The position numbers and the translations under genes were made by a program. The notes below the pieces were generated by a model. The model did no database searches and had not been told where the DNA came from. It worked only from the letters and a program-made list of their open reading frames with translations. From positions 1-6,195 of the forward strand of contig ONBA01000060.1 of NCBI GenBank assembly GCA_900315975.1: a DNA stretch of 6,195 nt, given 5' to 3'. Source of the stretch: an uncultured Ruminococcus sp. GTDB taxonomy: Bacteria; Bacillota_A; Clostridia; Oscillospirales; Ruminococcaceae. Position 1 is the first letter of the stretch. Each line of letters starts with the position of its first letter. Of this stretch, positions 6,115 through 6,195 are shown one piece after another.

Positions 6115-6195
6115 GTTAATCCGGTCGATTCACTGTTGTGCGAACAATGTTGTCCGGCCTTTCAATTTTTCTGAATGCCTTTATTCCCATCCCTT
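6115..6195. other. Right-hand flank with no recognisable gene
   Basis: These 81 bases are AT-rich with a pyrimidine-rich end. The only structure seen is a weak TTGT-GCGA-ACAA inverted repeat at 6136-6147 inside a pair of CCGG tetramers. No start codon with a ribosome binding site is visible. Whether it belongs to the element or to the flanking chromosome cannot be decided. Confidence 0.4.

Noticed and set aside
6121..6160. CCGG-flanked weak inverted repeat as an attachment site
   Set aside because: The pairing is short and imperfect and nothing similar appears at the left end; it cannot be supported without a comparison to an empty site.
1..6195. CRISPR array, tRNA or rRNA genes
   Set aside because: No regularly spaced short repeats and no cloverleaf or rRNA-like sequence were seen on either strand.

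Overview
The window looks like a chromosomal accessory region of a low-to-mid GC Firmicute of class Clostridia, most likely a Ruminococcus or close relative. The reasons are strong AAGGAGG-type ribosome binding sites, consensus sigma-A promoters, a CIRCE (HrcA) operator, large serine recombinases of the clostridial type, and a secreted type I dockerin protein of the style common in cellulosomal ruminococci. This placement is inferred from content only.

Left edge (1-192): a near-perfect minus-strand promoter, with its -35 box inside a 27-bp CIRCE element, fires leftward out of the window, presumably into a heat-shock gene. Recombinase operon (193-3889, plus strand): four tightly packed genes encode a 63-aa SHOCT-like protein, a 516-aa large serine recombinase (LSR1), a 130-aa protein that matches only the middle DNA-binding 'recombinase' domain of such enzymes, and a second large serine recombinase (LSR2, 517 aa). 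The third gene overlaps the second by 19 bp, and the fourth overlaps the third by 4 bp (ATGA), so the three recombinase-related products are probably translationally coupled and may work together. A strong terminator closes the operon.

Cargo (3962-5847): a good sigma-A promoter drives one gene for a secreted 582-aa protein with a signal peptide, a large uncharacterised extracellular region, an internal dockerin and a further C-terminal domain. It has its own terminator.

Right part (5848-6195): about 185 bp repeat the 3' end of LSR2, at roughly 93% identity over the best 170 bp. The copy carries the last 57 codons, the stop codon and a few bases beyond, and is followed by a third strong terminator. 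The dockerin unit is therefore bracketed by two direct copies of the LSR2 tail. Recombination between the copies would remove the dockerin unit cleanly and leave an intact LSR2 followed by the 6058-6114 terminator. The differences between the copies are mostly synonymous, so the second tail probably comes from a once-functional sister recombinase and not from a very recent duplication.

The most noteworthy points are the multi-subunit recombinase operon with a catalysis-less partner, the tail-flanked dockerin cargo, and the heat-shock operator next to the recombinase operon. The element's true attachment sites could not be defined from this window alone.
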